Assembly: GCF_029080175.1 (NCBI RefSeq)
Contig: NZ_JARFJC010000017.1
Strand: one strand, 5' to 3'
Length of the DNA: 64,000 nt
DNA from: Luteipulveratus flavus
GTDB taxonomy: Bacteria > Actinomycetota > Actinomycetes > Actinomycetales > Dermatophilaceae
The notes beneath the pieces were generated by a model. It searched no databases, was not told where the DNA came from, and was given only the letters and a program-made list of their open reading frames with translations. Made by a program: the position numbers and the translations under genes. Each line of letters begins with the position of its first letter. The stretch's first letter is position 1. Below are positions 1 through 8,918 of the stretch, one piece after another.

Positions 1-1579
1 GGTCGGGAGGACCGTCGAGTTCGTCCCGGTGGAGGAGGCCGAGCGCGGTCGCCTCAGCCTCACCGACGAGGAGGTCACCGAGCTCGCCACGCACGCGCTG
101 CGGATCGAGGAGCACTACGGCCGTCCGATGGACATCGAGTGGGGCAAGGACGGCGCCGACGGCCGGCTCTACATCCTGCAGGCACGTCCCGAGACGGTGA
201 AGTCGCGGCAGACGGGCTCCTCGCTGGAGCGGTACGTCATGGGCAAGGAGCGCAGCGAGGTCCTCGTCGAGGGCCGCGCCATCGGCCAGAAGATCGGTGC
301 CGGCGCCGTCCGTCGTCTCACCGACATCGACAAGATGCACGAGTTCGTCCCGGGCGAGGTCCTGGTCGCCGACATGACCGACCCCGACTGGGAGCCGATC
401 ATGAAGCGCGCCAGCGCCATCGTCACCAACCGCGGTGGCCGTACCTGCCACGCGGCGATCATCGCCCGCGAGCTCGGCATCCCCGCCGTCGTCGGCACCG
501 GCAACGCCACCGAGACCCTGACCGACGGCCGTGAGGTCACCGTCTCGTGCGCCGAGGGCGACACCGGTCTGGTGTACGAGGGCGTGCTGGACTTCCAGGT
601 CGACCGGACCGAGCTGGACCAGATGCCCGAGGTCCCGGTCAAGCTGATGATGAACGTCGGCACCCCGGACCAGGCGTTCGAGTTCTCCCGCCTGCCGCAC
701 CACGGCATCGGCCTGGCGCGGCTGGAGTTCATCATCAACCGCCAGATCGGCATCCACCCCAAGGCGCTGCTGGACCTGCAGGCCGGCAGGACGCTGGACC
801 CCGGGCTGACGAGCCAGATCGAGGCACTCACCGCGGCGTACGACAGCCCGCGTGAGTTCTTCGTCAAGCGGGTCGCCGAGGGCGTCGCCACGCTGGCGGC
901 GGCGTTCGCGCCGGAGCCGGTGATCGTGCGCATGTCGGACTTCAAGTCCAACGAGTACGCCAACCTCATCGGCGGCACGGCCTACGAGCCGGACGAGGAG
1001 AACCCGATGATCGGCTACCGCGGAGCCTCGCGGTACCTGTCGGAGGACTTCGCCGAGTGCTTCTCGATGGAGTGCGAGGCGCTGCGGTACGTCCGCGACG
1101 AGATGGGCCTCACCAACGTCAAGGTGATGATCCCGTTCGTCCGTACGCTGGGGGAGGCCGAGGGCGTCATCGACCTGCTCGCCCAGCACGGTCTCAAGCG
1201 CGGCGAGAACGACCTGCAGGTCGTGATGATGTGCGAGATCCCCTCGAACGCGGTCAACGCCGAGGCGTTCCTGCAGCACTTCGACGGCTTCTCCATCGGC
1301 TCCAACGACATGACCCAGCTGACGCTCGGCCTGGACCGCGACTCCGGCCTGGTGGCCGACAAGTTCGACGAGCGCGACCCGGCCGTGAAGAAGATGCTGT
1401 CGATGGCGATCGAGGCCTGCCGGGCGCAGGACAAGTACGTCGGCATCTGCGGGCAGGGCCCCAGCGACCACCCCGACCTGGCCGAGTGGCTGCTGGACCA
1501 GGGGATCGGCTCGATGTCGCTGAACCCCGACACCGTCGTCGAGACGTGGATGCGGCTGGCCAAGCGAGCCGCCGGCTGA
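1..1579 (+). CDS. ppsA: Phosphoenolpyruvate synthase, C-terminal part (5' end outside window)
   Basis: The reading frame is open from base 2 to the stop at 1577-1579, so the start lies left of the window. PEP synthase converts pyruvate, ATP and water to PEP, AMP and phosphate in the cytosol, feeding gluconeogenesis. Visible parts are the end of the ATP-grasp domain (KLYI-like LYILQARPETV), the swivelling phosphohistidine domain with GGRTCHAAIIARELGIP (the His after TC is the phosphorylated residue in this family), and the C-terminal PEP-binding TIM barrel ending in the CGQGPSDHPDLAEWL motif, whose Cys is the usual catalytic acid. It lies directly upstream of the S10 operon on the same strand, a place where tuf is commonly found. 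The S10 promoter starts 26 bases after the stop. The family call is secure. Confidence 0.95.
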   Translation, partial: VGRTVEFVPVEEAERGRLSLTDEEVTELATHALRIEEHYGRPMDIEWGKDGADGRLYILQARPETVKSRQTGSSLERYVMGKERSEVLVEGRAIGQKIGAGAVRRLTDIDKMHEFVPGEVLVADMTDPDWEPIMKRASAIVTNRGGRTCHAAIIARELGIPAVVGTGNATETLTDGREVTVSCAEGDTGLVYEGVLDFQVDRTELDQMPEVPVKLMMNVGTPDQAFEFSRLPHHGIGLARLEFIINRQIGIHPKALLDLQAGRTLDPGLTSQIEALTAAYDSPREFFVKRVAEGVATLAAAFAPEPVIVRMSDFKSNEYANLIGGTAYEPDEENPMIGYRGASRYLSEDFAECFSMECEALRYVRDEMGLTNVKVMIPFVRTLGEAEGVIDLLAQHGLKRGENDLQVVMMCEIPSNAVNAEAFLQHFDGFSIGSNDMTQLTLGLDRDSGLVADKFDERDPAVKKMLSMAIEACRAQDKYVGICGQGPSDHPDLAEWLLDQGIGSMSLNPDTVVETWMRLAKRAAG

Positions 1580-1905
1580 GTCGATCAGCAGTCGGGGCCC
1601 GGGCGGATTTGGTAGTGCCGTCCGGGCTCTGGCACACTGTTCAGGTTGCTTGACGCGTGGCGCTGACCCATGTCGGTTCCACCGTCCCGGTGATGTACGC
1701 CTTGCAGGACCCGAGTCGGGGCCGCGGCGCAGCACTGGGAAGCGCAAGCCCCGGTCCACCAGGACCACCGATCCACCACGCGGATGAATTGTGTGCCGTG
1801 CGCTGCGAAGCAGCCGCGACACACCCGAGCGCGGGGGTCGGAGGATCACTCCTGGAGGACCGGCCAAGGTCAGGTCAGATGGACGCGAGAGAGAGACGCA
1901 CGCGA
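1580..1905 (+). other. Untranslated leader region of the S10 operon
   Basis: This 326-base stretch separates ppsA from rpsJ. It contains a promoter-like element (1606-1638) and then about 260 bases of GC-rich leader with no convincing gene. An open frame runs upstream of rpsJ from 1657, but its composition gives no protein family and rpsJ proteins start at MAGQKIR. A GGAGG at 1854-1858 has no well-spaced start codon behind it. The length would fit an autoregulatory ribosomal-protein leader, but I did not find a clear conserved fold by eye. Confidence 0.5.
1606..1638 (+). promoter_or_regulatory. Predicted S10 operon promoter (GATTTGG-N20-CACACT)
   Basis: GATTTGG at 1606-1612 is followed after exactly 20 bases by CACACT at 1633-1638. 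The same GATTTGG block with the same 20-base gap to an NANNCT hexamer occurs before infA and rplM. If TTGGTA is read as the -35, the spacer is 18 bases. The -10 is the weakest of the three (CA instead of TA). Transcription would start near 1645 and give a leader of about 260 bases. Confidence 0.6.
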
Positions 1906-2214
1906 ATGGCGGGACAGAAGATCCGCATCCGGCTGAAGTCGTACGACCATGAGGTCATCGACAGCTCGGCGCGCAAGATTGTCGACACGGTGACCCGTGC
2001 CGGTGCGACGGTGGTGGGCCCGGTGCCGCTCCCGACGGAGAAGAACGTCTTCTGCGTCATCCGGTCGCCTCACAAGTACAAGGACAGCCGCGAGCACTTC
2101 GAGATGCGCACCCACAAGCGCCTCATCGACATCGTGGACCCCACTCCGAAGGCCGTCGACTCGCTGATGCGTCTGGACCTCCCGGCCGACGTCAACATCG
2201 AGATCAAGCTCTGA
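1906..2214 (+). CDS. rpsJ: 30S ribosomal protein S10
   Basis: S10 is a 102-residue protein of the 30S head and, with NusB, part of antitermination complexes. The product begins MAGQKIRIRLKSYDHEVID, which is the normal actinobacterial N-terminus, and has the usual length. The frame is open further upstream (an ATG at 1879 would add nine residues), but the GGAGG at 1854-1858 is too far from either start. A purine run GAGAGAG precedes 1906, so I chose the conserved start. It is the first gene of the ribosomal superoperon, and rplC follows after 18 bases. Confidence 0.97.
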   Translation: MAGQKIRIRLKSYDHEVIDSSARKIVDTVTRAGATVVGPVPLPTEKNVFCVIRSPHKYKDSREHFEMRTHKRLIDIVDPTPKAVDSLMRLDLPADVNIEIKL

Positions 2215-2232
2215 TCGGGGGAATGACTCACC

Positions 2233-2895
2233 ATGACTCACATCACTGAGCGCCCGGTCAAGGGCCTGCTGGGCGAGAAGCTCGGCATGACCCAGGTCTG
2301 GGACGCCGACAACCGCCTGATCCCGGTCACCGTGGTCCAGGCCGGCCCCTGCGTCGTGACCCAGGTGCGCGGTGAGGGCGAGGGCTACCACGCCGTCCAG
2401 CTCGCCTACGGCACCATCGACCCGCGCAAGGTCAACCAGCCGATGAAGGGCCACTTCGACAAGGCCGGCGTGACCCCGCGCCGCCACCTGGTCGAGGTCC
2501 GCACCTCCGACGCCGCCTCGTACGAGGCCGGCCAGGAGATCACCGCGGAGGCCTTCGAGGCCGGCGCCACGATCGATGTCGTCGGCACCACCAAGGGCAA
2601 GGGCTTCGCCGGTGTCATGAAGCGTCACGGCTTCCACGGCGTGAGCTCCTCGCACGGTGCGCACAAGAACCACCGCAAGCCGGGTTCCATCGGTGGCTGC
2701 GCCACCCCGGGCCGCGTGTTCAAGGGCATGCGGATGGCCGGTCGGATGGGCGGCGTGCGCCAGACCACCCAGAACCTCACGGTCCACTCCGTCGACGCCG
2801 AGAAGGGTCTGCTGCTGATCAAGGGCGCTGTGCCCGGTCCTCGCGGCAGCATCGTGCTCGTCAAGACGGCGGCCAAGTCGAAGCAGGAGGCCTGA
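2233..2895 (+). CDS. rplC: 50S ribosomal protein L3
   Basis: L3 (220 residues) binds 23S rRNA near the start of assembly and reaches toward the peptidyl transferase centre. The sequence shows the typical GLLGEKLGMTQVWD N-terminal block and the central loop HGFHGVSSSHGAHKNHRKPG, with PGRVFKGMRMAGRMGG after it. Length and start match the family. It sits between rpsJ (18-base gap) and rplD (5-base gap), the standard S10 operon order. Confidence 0.98.
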   Translation: MTHITERPVKGLLGEKLGMTQVWDADNRLIPVTVVQAGPCVVTQVRGEGEGYHAVQLAYGTIDPRKVNQPMKGHFDKAGVTPRRHLVEVRTSDAASYEAGQEITAEAFEAGATIDVVGTTKGKGFAGVMKRHGFHGVSSSHGAHKNHRKPGSIGGCATPGRVFKGMRMAGRMGGVRQTTQNLTVHSVDAEKGLLLIKGAVPGPRGSIVLVKTAAKSKQEA

Positions 2896-2900
2896 GCTTC

Positions 2901-3548
2901 ATGACTTCCGTTGACATCCTCAAGCCCTCGGGCGACAAGGCCGGCTCGGTCGAGCTGCCCGCCGAGGTCTTCGACGTGCAGACGAACGTCCCGCTGATCC
3001 ACCAGGTCGTCGTGGCCCAGCTGGCCGCGGCCCGTCAGGGCACGCACGCGACCAAGACCCGCGGCGAGGTCCGCGGTGGTGGCCGCAAGCCGTACCGCCA
3101 GAAGGGCACCGGCCGCGCCCGCCAGGGCTCGACCCGGGCGCCGCAGTTCGCCGGTGGTGGCGTCGTCCACGGCCCGCAGCCGCGCGACTACTCCCAGCGC
3201 ACCCCGAAGAAGATGAAGGCCGCCGCCCTGCGCGGTGCCCTGTCCGACCGGGCGCGCCACGGCCGCATCCACGTGTACTCCTCGCTGGTCGAGGGTGACG
3301 TTCCGTCGACTCGTACGGCTGCCGGGCTGCTCGGCAACGTGAGCGAGCGCAAGAACCTGCTGGTCGTGCTTCACCGCGCGGACGAGCTTTCGCTGATGAG
3401 CGTGCGCAACCTGGCCGACGTCCACGTGCTGTGGGCCGACCAGCTCAACACCTACGACGTGCTCTGCGCCGACGACATCGTCTTCACCGAGGCCGCGCTG
3501 AACGGCTTCCTCGGCAAGGACGAGCAGAAGACCGCTGAGGACAAGTGA
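2901..3548 (+). CDS. rplD: 50S ribosomal protein L4
   Basis: L4 (215 residues) is an early-assembly 50S protein lining the exit tunnel. The long tunnel loop is recognisable as GGGRKPYRQKGTGRARQGS followed by RAPQFAGGGVVHGPQPRDY. The C-terminal residues are acidic and lysine rich. In some bacteria L4 also represses its own operon; nothing here shows whether that holds in this organism. Its TGA overlaps the ATG of rplW, so the two are probably translationally coupled. Confidence 0.98.
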   Translation: MTSVDILKPSGDKAGSVELPAEVFDVQTNVPLIHQVVVAQLAAARQGTHATKTRGEVRGGGRKPYRQKGTGRARQGSTRAPQFAGGGVVHGPQPRDYSQRTPKKMKAAALRGALSDRARHGRIHVYSSLVEGDVPSTRTAAGLLGNVSERKNLLVVLHRADELSLMSVRNLADVHVLWADQLNTYDVLCADDIVFTEAALNGFLGKDEQKTAEDK

Positions 3549-3847
3549 TGACGAACATCCACAAGGACCCGCGCGACATCCTGATCGCCCCGGTCGTCTC
3601 GGAGAAGAGCTACAGCCTGCTCGACGAGGGCAAGTACACCTTCCTCGTCGACCCGCGGGCGAACAAGACCGAGATCCGAATCGCCGTCGAGAAGATCTTC
3701 GACGTCAAGGTCGAGTCGGTCCACACCATGAACCGTCAGGGCAAGTCGCGCCGCACCCGCTTCGGCGTGGGCAAGCGCAAGGACACCAAGCGCGCGATCG
3801 TCTCGCTGCGCGAGGGCTCGATCGACATCTTCGGCCAGGTCGGCTGA
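3548..3847 (+). CDS. rplW: 50S ribosomal protein L23
   Basis: L23 sits at the tunnel exit, where trigger factor and SRP dock. The product of 99 residues begins MTNIHKDPRDILIAPVVSEK, and PVVSEKS is the family signature. I chose ATG at 3548, which overlaps the rplD stop as TGATG; a GTG at 3545 would add only one Met. The basic segment MNRQGKSRRTRFGVGKRKDTK is the usual rRNA-binding part. Confidence 0.97.
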   Translation: MTNIHKDPRDILIAPVVSEKSYSLLDEGKYTFLVDPRANKTEIRIAVEKIFDVKVESVHTMNRQGKSRRTRFGVGKRKDTKRAIVSLREGSIDIFGQVG

Positions 3848-3864
3848 GGGTAAGGACGTAGACG

Positions 3865-4701
<837 letters not shown>

Positions 4702-4716
4702 TAGGAGCCTTTGGAA

Positions 4717-4998
4717 ATGCCTCGTAGCCTGAAGAAGGGTCCGTTCATCGACGACCACCTCGCCAAGAAGGTGGACGCCCAGAACGAAGCCGGCACCAAG
4801 AACGTCATCAAGACGTGGTCGCGCCGGTCGATGATCAGCCCCGACATGCTCGGCCACACGCTCGCCGTCCACGACGGTCGCAAGCACGTCCCGGTCTTCG
4901 TGACCGAGGCCATGGTCGGCCACAAGCTCGGTGAGTTCGCTCCCACTCGGACCTTCAAGGGTCACGAGAAGGACGACAAGAGGGGTCGCCGCCGCTGA
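4717..4998 (+). CDS. rpsS: 30S ribosomal protein S19
   Basis: S19 (93 residues) lies in the 30S head next to S13 and the A-site finger. The product is MPRSLKKGPFIDDHLAKKVD... with the conserved GHKLGEFAPTRTF near the C-terminus. I chose ATG at 4717, served by TAGGAG at 4703-4708. An in-frame TTG at 4711 would add two residues that the family lacks. Confidence 0.97.
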   Translation: MPRSLKKGPFIDDHLAKKVDAQNEAGTKNVIKTWSRRSMISPDMLGHTLAVHDGRKHVPVFVTEAMVGHKLGEFAPTRTFKGHEKDDKRGRRR

Positions 4999-5054
4999 CG
5001 CGGTGGCAGTGAGAACCCATGGCAGAGAAGACGATTGACAGCAAAGGGACAGCG

Positions 5055-5423
5055 ATGGAAGCCAAGGCGCAGGCGCGGTTCGTCCGCGTGACGCCGCAGA
5101 AGGCCCGCCGCGTCGTGGACCTGATCCGTGGCAAGCAGGCCTCGGAGGCCGTCGCCGTGCTGCAGTTCGCGCCGCAGGGTGCGAGCGAGCCGATCCGCAA
5201 GGTGCTCGAGAGCGCCATTGCCAACGCGCGCTACGCAGCCGACCAGGCGTCGCAGCCGTTCGACGAGCGCACGCTCGTCGTCAGCGCGGCGTACGTCGAC
5301 GAGGGTCCGACGATGAAGCGGTTCCGCCCCAGGGCGCAGGGCCGCGCGAGCCGAATCCTCAAGCGTACGAGCCACATCACTGTGGCTGTCGCACAGCCGA
5401 GCTCCAAGGGAGGCCAGAACTAA
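5055..5423 (+). CDS. rplV: 50S ribosomal protein L22
   Basis: L22 lines the narrow part of the peptide exit tunnel with its beta hairpin and is a site of macrolide resistance mutations. The 122-residue product starts MEAKAQARFVRVTPQKARR, a typical start, preceded by AAAGGGA at 5043-5049. The frame also has an ATG at 5019 that would add 12 residues (MAEKTIDSKGTA), so the start is not certain. The core RPRAQGRASRILKRTSHIT is the tunnel loop. The stop TAA overlaps the ATG of rpsC by one base. Confidence 0.95.
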   Translation: MEAKAQARFVRVTPQKARRVVDLIRGKQASEAVAVLQFAPQGASEPIRKVLESAIANARYAADQASQPFDERTLVVSAAYVDEGPTMKRFRPRAQGRASRILKRTSHITVAVAQPSSKGGQN

Positions 5424-6265
5424 TGGGTCAGAAGGTCAACCCGAACGGCTTCCGGCTCGGTATCACCACCGAGCACCGGAGCCGCTGGTTCGCTGACAGC
5501 AACAAGCAGGGTCAGCGCTACCGCGACTACGTCAAGGAGGACGTCGCGATCCGCCGTCTCATGTCCACGGGCATGGAGCGCGCCGGCATCAGCCGCGTCG
5601 AGATCGAGCGCACCCGTGACCGGGTCCGCGTCGACATCCACACCGCCCGCCCGGGCATCGTCATCGGCCGCCGCGGCGCCGAGGCCGACCGCCTGCGCAG
5701 TGAGCTGGAGAAGCTCACGGGCAAGCAGGTCCAGCTGAACATCCTCGAGGTCAAGAACCCCGAGGCCGACTCCCAGCTGGTCGCCCAGGGCATCGCCGAG
5801 CAGCTCGCTGCCCGCGTCTCCTTCCGTCGTGCGATGCGCAAGGGCATGCAGTCCGCCACGCGCGCCGGCGTCAAGGGCATCCGCGTGCAGGTCTCCGGTC
5901 GCCTCGGCGGCGCGGAGATGAGCCGCACGGAGTTCTACCGCGAGGGTCGCGTTCCGCTGCACACGCTGCGCGCGAACATCGACTACGGCTTCTACGAGGC
6001 CAAGACGACCTTCGGCCGCATCGGCGTGAAGGTCTGGATCTACAAGGGCGACCTGACCGCCAAGGAGCTGGCTCGCGAGCAGGCTGCTGCTCCGTCGCGC
6101 CCGTCCCGTGGCCGCCGTGACGGCGACCGTCCGGGCCGCGGCGACCGTGGTGACCGCGGCGCACGCCGTGGCGGCCGTGGCGAGCAGGCTCCCCAGTCCG
6201 ACACCCCGGCCACCGAGGCGCCCGCACAGGCCGCCCCGGCGACCGAGCAGGGAGCGCAGTCCTGA
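5423..6265 (+). CDS. rpsC: 30S ribosomal protein S3 with RG-rich tail
   Basis: S3 (280 residues) lies at the mRNA entry channel and carries a KH domain (GIVIGRRGAEADRLR). The first about 215 residues match normal S3, starting MGQKVNPNGFRLGI. From there to the end the chain is a low-complexity extension: an Arg/Gly/Asp-rich stretch (RGRRDGDRPGRGDRGDRG) followed by a Pro/Ala/Thr/Gln stretch. Such tails are frequent in actinobacterial S3 and are probably disordered. The gene overlaps both neighbours by one base (TAATG and TGATG). Confidence 0.97.
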   Translation: MGQKVNPNGFRLGITTEHRSRWFADSNKQGQRYRDYVKEDVAIRRLMSTGMERAGISRVEIERTRDRVRVDIHTARPGIVIGRRGAEADRLRSELEKLTGKQVQLNILEVKNPEADSQLVAQGIAEQLAARVSFRRAMRKGMQSATRAGVKGIRVQVSGRLGGAEMSRTEFYREGRVPLHTLRANIDYGFYEAKTTFGRIGVKVWIYKGDLTAKELAREQAAAPSRPSRGRRDGDRPGRGDRGDRGARRGGRGEQAPQSDTPATEAPAQAAPATEQGAQS

Positions 6266-6684
6266 TGTTGATTCCCCGTCGTGTGAAGCACCGCAAGCAG
6301 CACCACCCCAAGCGGGGCGGCGCTGCCAAGGGCGGCACCACCGTGGCGTTCGGCGACTACGGCCTGCAGGCTCTCGAGCCGGCCTACGTCACCAACCGTC
6401 AGATCGAGTCCGCTCGTATCGCGATGACTCGCTACATGAAGCGTGGCGGAAAGGTCTGGATCAACATCTACCCGGACCGCCCGCTCACCAAGAAGCCGGC
6501 CGAGACCCGCATGGGTTCCGGTAAGGGTTCCCCCGAGTGGTGGGTCGCCAACGTCAAGCCGGGTCGGATGATGTTCGAGCTGTCCGGTGTTTCCGAGGAT
6601 GTCGCTCGCGAGGCCATGCGCCTGGCGATGCACAAGCTGCCGATGAAGTGCCGCTTCGTCGCGCGTGAGGGTGGTGACTTCTGA
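6265..6684 (+). CDS. rplP: 50S ribosomal protein L16
   Basis: L16 (139 residues) organises the A-site tRNA region of the 50S subunit. The product starts MLIPRRVKHRKQHHPKRGG and contains the conserved RVAYVT-like ALEPAYVTNRQIESARIAM segment and GKGSPEWWVANVKPGRMMFE. Its start overlaps the rpsC stop and its stop overlaps the rpmC start (both TGATG), which indicates translational coupling. Confidence 0.98.
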   Translation: MLIPRRVKHRKQHHPKRGGAAKGGTTVAFGDYGLQALEPAYVTNRQIESARIAMTRYMKRGGKVWINIYPDRPLTKKPAETRMGSGKGSPEWWVANVKPGRMMFELSGVSEDVAREAMRLAMHKLPMKCRFVAREGGDF

Positions 6685-6941
6685 TGGCTATCGGTTCCCA
6701 GGACCTGATGCCGGAGCAGCTGCGCGGCCTGGACGACTCTGCTCTCGCCGAGAAGCTGGCCGAGTCCAAGCAGGAGCTGTTCAACCTGCGGTTCCAGTCG
6801 GCCACCGGCCAGCTGGAGAACAACTCGCGGCTGCGTGCGGTCCGCAAGGACATCGCGCGGATCTACACCGAGATGCGTGAGCGCGAGCTCAGCATCGGCC
6901 GTGCGCCGCAGGCTGACGAGACTGCCGAGAAGGCGGTCTGA
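6684..6941 (+). CDS. rpmC: 50S ribosomal protein L29
   Basis: L29 is a small two-helix protein beside L23 at the tunnel exit. The 85-residue product contains the family core SKQELFNLRFQSATGQLEN and RAVRKDIARIYTEMRERE. About ten extra residues precede the usual start (MAIGSQDLMPEQLRGLDD) and the C-terminus ends in an acidic tail. It overlaps the rplP stop by one base, and rpsQ follows after two bases. Confidence 0.97.
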   Translation: MAIGSQDLMPEQLRGLDDSALAEKLAESKQELFNLRFQSATGQLENNSRLRAVRKDIARIYTEMRERELSIGRAPQADETAEKAV

Positions 6942-6943
6942 GC

Positions 6944-7234
6944 ATGACTGACAAGCAGGAGAAGGCAGTGGCGGAGCAGGCCGAGCGCAACGACCGCAAG
7001 ACCCGTCAGGGTTACGTGGTGAGCGACAAGATGGACAAGACCGTCGTGGTCGAGGTCGAGGACCGCGTCAAGCACGCGCTCTACGGCAAGGTCATGCGTC
7101 GCAGCAGCAAGGTCAAGGCCCACGACGAGGAGAACGCCGCCGGCATCGGCGACCGTGTCCTCATCATGGAGACCCGCCCCATGTCGGCGACCAAGCGCTG
7201 GCGCATCGTCGAGATCCTCGAGCGCGCCAAGTGA
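6944..7234 (+). CDS. rpsQ: 30S ribosomal protein S17
   Basis: S17 is an OB-fold protein that binds helix 11 of 16S rRNA early in assembly. The 96-residue product has an N-terminal charged extension of roughly 20 residues, then the conserved core RQGYVVSDKMDKTVVVEVED and GDRVLIMETRPMSATKRWR. It ends the first ribosomal block; a hairpin and a 115-base gap separate it from rplN. Confidence 0.97.
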   Translation: MTDKQEKAVAEQAERNDRKTRQGYVVSDKMDKTVVVEVEDRVKHALYGKVMRRSSKVKAHDEENAAGIGDRVLIMETRPMSATKRWRIVEILERAK

Positions 7235-7238
7235 TGTC

Positions 7239-7269
7239 TCGTACGCCGGGCTCCCGCCCGTGCGTACGA
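7239..7269 (+). other. Intra-operon hairpin between rpsQ and rplN
   Basis: The sequence TCGTACGC-CGGGC / GCCCG-t-GCGTACGA folds into a stem of 13 pairs with a single-base bulge and a TCCC loop. There is no T-run after it. It sits five bases after the rpsQ stop in a 115-base spacer, at the classical S10/spc operon boundary. It may be a partial terminator or an RNA processing site. Confidence 0.55.
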
Positions 7270-7349
7270 ACCCCTAACCCAGTATCCGTTCCGCAAGGCT
7301 CGCACCCCGCTGCGGAGGCGAGAACCAGTGAGACGACAGGAGTGAAACT

Positions 7350-7718
7350 GTGATCCAGCAGGAGTCGCGACTTCGCGTCGCCGACAACACCGGAGCCAAG
7401 GAAATCTTGTGCATCCGTGTGCTCGGCGGCTCGGGCCGTCGCTACGCCGGCATCGGTGACACCATCGTCGCGACCGTCAAGGACGCGATCCCTGGTGGCA
7501 ACGTGAAGAAGGGCGATGTGGTCAAGGCCGTCATCGTCCGCACCGTCAAGGAGAAGCGCCGCCCGGACGGCTCGTACATCAAGTTCGACGAGAACGCCGC
7601 CGTCATCCTCAAGGCCGACGGCGACCCGCGTGGCACCCGCATCTTCGGCCCGGTGGGCCGTGAGCTGCGCGACAAGAAGTTCATGAAGATCATCTCGCTC
7701 GCGCCGGAGGTGCTCTGA
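7350..7718 (+). CDS. rplN: 50S ribosomal protein L14
   Basis: L14 (122 residues) binds 23S rRNA at the subunit interface and is the docking site of the silencing factor RsfS. The product starts (GTG) MIQQESRLRVADNTGAKEIL, the family's standard N-terminus. CAGGAG precedes the start codon. It opens the spc part of the superoperon, and rplX follows after two bases. Confidence 0.98.
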   Translation: MIQQESRLRVADNTGAKEILCIRVLGGSGRRYAGIGDTIVATVKDAIPGGNVKKGDVVKAVIVRTVKEKRRPDGSYIKFDENAAVILKADGDPRGTRIFGPVGRELRDKKFMKIISLAPEVL

Positions 7719-7720
7719 CC

Positions 7721-8086
7721 ATGGCAGGCAAGATGAAGATCAAGAAGAACGACCTCGTGCAGGTCATCACCGGTCGGTCCCAGGACAAGGGCGGCGACAA
7801 GGGCAAGCAGGGCAAGGTCATCGCCGTGTACCCCGAGACGCAGCGCGTCCTCGTCGAGGGCATCAACCGGGTGACCAAGCACGTCAAGGCGGGCCAGCCC
7901 GGCCAGAGCAGCAGCGGTGGCATCGAGGTCGTCGAGGCCCCGATCCACGTGAGCAACGTGGCCGTCGTGGACCCGGAGACGGGCAAGCCGAGCCGGATCA
8001 AGACCCGCGTCGAGACCGTGGAGCGCGACGGCCGGACCAAGACGGTCCGTACTCGCGTGGCCGTGCGCTCGGGTAAGGACCTGTGA
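7721..8086 (+). CDS. rplX: 50S ribosomal protein L24
   Basis: L24 is one of the two assembly initiators of the 50S subunit. The 121-residue product shows the KOW motif in KKNDLVQVITGRSQDKGGDKG and the typical GINRVTKHVK block. It is slightly longer than the usual form at its C-terminus. Its TGA overlaps the ATG of rplE. Confidence 0.97.
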   Translation: MAGKMKIKKNDLVQVITGRSQDKGGDKGKQGKVIAVYPETQRVLVEGINRVTKHVKAGQPGQSSSGGIEVVEAPIHVSNVAVVDPETGKPSRIKTRVETVERDGRTKTVRTRVAVRSGKDL

Positions 8087-8655
8087 TGAGCACCCAGACC
8101 GAGACCAAGGCGCTCCCGCGCCTGAAGCAGAAGTACCAGGACGAGATCCGCGAGGCGCTGCAGGGCGAGTTCACCTTCGCCAACGTCATGCAGGTGCCGA
8201 CGGTGACCAAGGTCGTCGTCAACATGGGTGTGGGTGACGCGGCGCGTGACTCCAAGCTCATCGACGGCGCGATCCGCGACCTGTCCGCCATCACCGGTCA
8301 GAAGCCGGCGGTGACGAAGGCCCGCAAGTCCATCGCGCAGTTCAAGCTGCGCGAGGGCATGCCGATCGGCGCGCACACCACGCTGCGCGGCGACCGCATG
8401 TGGGAGTTCCTGGACCGCCTCACCTCGATCGCGCTCCCGCGTATCCGCGACTTCCGCGGCCTCTCGGGCAAGCAGTTCGACGGGAACGGCAACTACACCT
8501 TCGGTCTCACGGAGCAGTCGATGTTCCACGAGATCGACCAGGACCGGATCGACCGCGTTCGCGGGATGGACATCACGGTCGTCACCACCGCCCGTAACGA
8601 CGACGAGGGCCGGGCGCTGCTGAAGCACCTGGGCTTCCCGTTCAAGGAGAACTGA
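8086..8655 (+). CDS. rplE: 50S ribosomal protein L5
   Basis: L5 binds 5S rRNA and forms the inter-subunit bridge B1b. The 189-residue product starts MSTQTETKALPRLKQKYQD and contains QVPTVTKVVVNMGVGDA and RDFRGLSGKQFDGNGNYTFG, both typical. I chose ATG 8086, overlapping the rplX stop as TGATG; a GTG one codon earlier is also in frame. Confidence 0.97.
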   Translation: MSTQTETKALPRLKQKYQDEIREALQGEFTFANVMQVPTVTKVVVNMGVGDAARDSKLIDGAIRDLSAITGQKPAVTKARKSIAQFKLREGMPIGAHTTLRGDRMWEFLDRLTSIALPRIRDFRGLSGKQFDGNGNYTFGLTEQSMFHEIDQDRIDRVRGMDITVVTTARNDDEGRALLKHLGFPFKEN

Positions 8656-8657
8656 TC

Positions 8658-8843
8658 GTGGCCAAGACCGCGCTCGTCAACAAGGCGAACAAGAAGCCGA
8701 AGTTCGGGGTGCGTGCCTACACGCGCTGCCAGCGCTGCGGCCGTCCCCACTCGGTCTACCGCAAGTTCGGCCTGTGCCGGATCTGCCTGCGCGAGATGGC
8801 GCACCGCGGCGAGCTGCCCGGCGTCACCAAGAGCAGCTGGTAA
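8658..8843 (+). CDS. rpsN: 30S ribosomal protein S14, zinc-binding type
   Basis: This 61-residue S14 is the short C+ form (type Z, often rpsZ). Two CxxC pairs, RCQRCGRPH and LCRICLRE, form a zinc ribbon. Many actinobacteria also keep a zinc-free S14 paralogue under Zur control; none is in this window. The start is GTG two bases after the rplE stop. Confidence 0.97.
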   Translation: MAKTALVNKANKKPKFGVRAYTRCQRCGRPHSVYRKFGLCRICLREMAHRGELPGVTKSSW

Positions 8844-8918
8844 CCCAACCCTCCGAAGCATCTACACCGTAGGTCGGCCGCAGGCTGAAACCCCGGTGAG
8901 GAAGGGCCGACAAGCCCC

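Noticed and set aside
3545..3550. Stop-start overlaps (TGATG, ATGA, GTGA) as frameshift errors
   Set aside because: They recur through the ribosomal genes and many operons here, and each product has normal ends, so they are translational coupling.
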